A DNA stretch of 64,000 nt, taken from positions 62,001-126,000 of the forward strand of contig JAZSEY010000026.1 in NCBI GenBank assembly GCA_045531905.1, read 5' to 3'. A model generated the notes under the pieces. It did not search any database. It was not told the origin of the DNA and saw only the letters and a list, made by a program, of their open reading frames with translations. This document shows positions 62,081 to 64,000 of this stretch, piece after piece. A program made the position numbers and the translations under genes. Numbering within the stretch: the first letter of the stretch is position 1; every line of letters begins with the position of its first letter. This DNA comes from RGIG6919 sp045531905. Lineage in GTDB: Bacteria > Bacillota > Clostridia > Lachnospirales > Lachnospiraceae.

Positions 62081-62988
62081 TGTAAACTATCTCCTTCTTC
62101 TAACTGAGAATTCAATTGATTGTATATTTTGATAACAACACGTCTGTTTCGTGCTCTACCTTCTGCAGTATCATTGGACACAACCGGACGATCCTCACCA
62201 TAACCGGCAATCTTCATATTCTCAGAAATCAAGTTTTCCTGCTCCATAAGATACTCATAAACCTTAGCAGCTCTGGCAACTGATAAATAACGATTATCTT
62301 CAAATCTACCGCTCGTCATCGGCACATTATCTGTATGACCTTCAATTTCAATAATACAATCTCTATATTTTACCAAAATACTGGCAATCTTTTTTAAATA
62401 CACCTCAGATTCTTTACTAAACTGTGCCTCACCAGATGGGAACAAAATAGAACCATTCATATCCAATTCTACATACTGAGAATTGAAATCAATAATTTGT
62501 CGATCTTCAATGGAATAAGTTTCAACCATATCCCGAATCTCTTCATACATTTGTTCTGATTGCTCTAATCCCTTTTCAGACATCTGTTCAGCCAATTCTT
62601 CTTGAGATAATGTTTCTGACTTGTCCGGTTCTTCCTGCTTTCCATCACCGTCCAAATCTCCGTTATCTCCAATTGCATTTTGATCAACATTATTGCCAGT
62701 CTCTTGCTGTGCATATCCAATCTCAGATAAAACTGACATAACATCCGGCAATTGAGTCACGCCACCAGTAATGGCAGAATCCTTAATCAACGAAATAGCA
62801 CCTTGTGGCAAAACACTATAACTCATATTTTCAAATGATGCCGCGATTTTTTGCAACTTTCCGGCATCCATAGTGGAACTGGCAAACAACAAAACGAAGA
62901 AACATAACAACAGATTCATTAAGTCACTGAAGGTAGCCATCCAAGCTGGTGAACCTTCGTCAGGTGGCTGTTCTTTTCTCTTTGCCAT
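62077..62988 (-). CDS. motB: Flagellar stator protein MotB
   Basis: Ion-channel and peptidoglycan-anchoring stator subunit. The 303 residues show a membrane segment (MNLLLCFFVLLFASS) preceded by TFSDLMN, an acidic periplasmic-side linker, and the OmpA-like domain with IEGHTDNVP and NRRVVI. The usual channel Asp position is occupied within the TFSD segment. It shares one base with motA. Confidence 0.96.
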   Translation of the reverse strand: MAKRKEQPPDEGSPAWMATFSDLMNLLLCFFVLLFASSTMDAGKLQKIAASFENMSYSVLPQGAISLIKDSAITGGVTQLPDVMSVLSEIGYAQQETGNNVDQNAIGDNGDLDGDGKQEEPDKSETLSQEELAEQMSEKGLEQSEQMYEEIRDMVETYSIEDRQIIDFNSQYVELDMNGSILFPSGEAQFSKESEVYLKKIASILVKYRDCIIEIEGHTDNVPMTSGRFEDNRYLSVARAAKVYEYLMEQENLISENMKIAGYGEDRPVVSNDTAEGRARNRRVVIKIYNQLNSQLEEGDSLQ

Positions 62989-63779
62989 TATTCAACACCA
63001 CCTTCACTATTCATACCTGCTCTTACCTTAGGTGAAAGGAATGACTTTAATTTTTCTTCAATTACTCGAGGATTTTCACCTGCTTGAATCGAAAGCAAAC
63101 CTTCAATCATAATCTCTTTCATCATCATCTCGCTATCATTCATAGTAGCCAATTTCGTTGCAACCGGAGTACACAACCAGTTAGCCAACACCGAACCATA
63201 ATATGTAGTAATCAAAGCAACCGCCATATTCGGACCAATGGAATCAGGATCTGATAAATCCTTTAACATCAATACCAAACCAATCAGGGTACCAATCATA
63301 CCCCAAGCAGGACCCGCCGCACCTAACCCTTTCCAAAAACCAATGTTTTTCTGGTGTCTAGAGTCAATGTTAATAAGTTCTGTTTCCAAAATATTACGAA
63401 CCAATTCCGGATCAGTACCATCTACAATCAGCATAATGCCCTTCTTCATAAATCCATCTTCAATACTGTTACTTGATTCTTCCAAAGCCAAAAGACCTTC
63501 TTTTCGAGCAACATTTGACAGTTCAATAATTGTCTTAATTGCCCCTGCCTCATCATTCTTTGGCAATTTAAAAATCAAGCTGATTGATTTCATACCGTCA
63601 ACAAAACTCTGCATTGTATTTGCGGCTAAAGTTGCGCCCAAAGAACCACCAAATGTAATCAACGCTGAAGGTGGATCCCAGAAACTTGCAACACCTGCCA
63701 TACCTGCAGGGCCATCAGACATACCATATATCATTAACGCAAACGCTAAAATCAAACCAACTATAGAAGCTATATCCAT
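62988..63779 (-). CDS. motA: Flagellar stator protein MotA
   Basis: Stator subunit that turns ion flow into torque. The 263-residue protein has four membrane segments, the SFWDPPSALITFGGSLGAT entrance, and the conserved GPAWGMIGTLIGLV and YYGSVLANWLCTPVA segments. Start at ATG 63779 follows AGAGGTAT. It begins about 60 bases after the flbD stop. Confidence 0.97.
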   Translation of the reverse strand: MDIASIVGLILAFALMIYGMSDGPAGMAGVASFWDPPSALITFGGSLGATLAANTMQSFVDGMKSISLIFKLPKNDEAGAIKTIIELSNVARKEGLLALEESSNSIEDGFMKKGIMLIVDGTDPELVRNILETELINIDSRHQKNIGFWKGLGAAGPAWGMIGTLIGLVLMLKDLSDPDSIGPNMAVALITTYYGSVLANWLCTPVATKLATMNDSEMMMKEIMIEGLLSIQAGENPRVIEEKLKSFLSPKVRAGMNSEGGVE

Positions 63780-63837
63780 TATGTAATACCTCTTATCTCT
63801 CTAGTATTTTTCTATAAAACTTGTACCAAACAGTACA

Positions 63838-64000
63838 TTAAACATTGTCTGAAATTAACAACGTTGAAAAAACATTCTTCCTATATGATATTACTAAATT
63901 TGTCACCTCTTGTCTACTCTCTTTTACAATTATCTTCTTTCCTGTGGTGAGAGTAATAACGGTATCCGGTGTTTCTTCAACCAATTCTATTATATCAGAA
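63838..64000 (-). CDS. flbD: FlbD family protein (partial, cut by window edge)
   Basis: Only the last 53 residues are in the window. The frame runs from the edge through IELVEETPDTVITLTTGKK and IVKESRQEV to the stop at 63838, a pattern typical of the short flagellar FlbD/SwrD proteins that are encoded just before motA or fliL and raise motor torque in Bacillus. The N-terminus lies beyond the window. The last 15 residues are less conserved. Confidence 0.85.
   Translation of the reverse strand, partial: SDIIELVEETPDTVITLTTGKKIIVKESRQEVTNLVISYRKNVFSTLLISDNV

Overview
The window looks like a piece of a motile, low-GC Clostridia chromosome, most likely Lachnospiraceae. This is inferred from protein character and gene order; no search was run. 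Supporting signs are a short HisG with HisZ, a Bacillus/Clostridium-type fla/che operon running into rpsB-tsf, spaced sigma-A-like promoters, strong GGAGG ribosome sites and TTG/GTG starts. Every gene except the DAHP synthase at 34036-35064 is on the minus strand, so the window reads right to left. I saw no rRNA, tRNA, CRISPR array, prophage or transposase gene.

Right part (about 39,500-64,000): a nearly unbroken flagellar/chemotaxis operon, entered at a truncated flbD. The order is flbD, motA, motB, fliL, fliM, fliY, cheY, fliO, fliP, fliQ, fliR, flhB, flhA, flhF, flhG, a PilZ protein, cheB, cheA, cheW, cheC, cheD, a small membrane protein, sigD, a DUF342/FapA-like protein, an unknown 106-aa protein, a SwrB-like protein and a MltG-type LysM-like protein. 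After a terminator come rpsB and tsf. Together these encode stator, switch, type III export gate, chemotaxis core and the sigma factor for late flagellar genes. cheR and hisE are not in the window.

Middle part (about 17,300-39,450): envelope and nucleotide-salvage genes. There is a glycosyltransferase-PAP2-DacA group, a class I DAHP synthase, and a 466-bp fold-back element filling the gap between two convergent genes. deoB-deoA is followed by a separately promoted four-gene set: transglutaminase-like, amino-acid adenylating enzyme, MBOAT acyltransferase and SGNH-like protein. That set resembles a D-alanylation (dlt) system but has no carrier protein and carries a Cys in place of the usual SGNH serine. 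Further left are a lipoprotein, an AI-2E-type exporter, aspartate kinase, a second DacA, a phosphoesterase, purine nucleoside phosphorylase, an adenosine/SAH deaminase-like enzyme and a DHH phosphoesterase.

Left part (1-17,250): an M23 peptidase, a small alarmone synthetase, an RNA m5C methyltransferase, an SDR enzyme, a pseudouridine synthase, RecU, and the histidine operon hisZ-hisG-hisD-(NYN/LOTUS protein)-hisB-hisI. Then come a 45-aa membrane protein, alaS, a CapA-like protein, an unidentified lipoprotein and rpsU. The most interesting items are the carrier-less Dlt-like set, the fold-back element, the NYN/LOTUS gene inside the his operon, and the unassigned small proteins in the flagellar operon.
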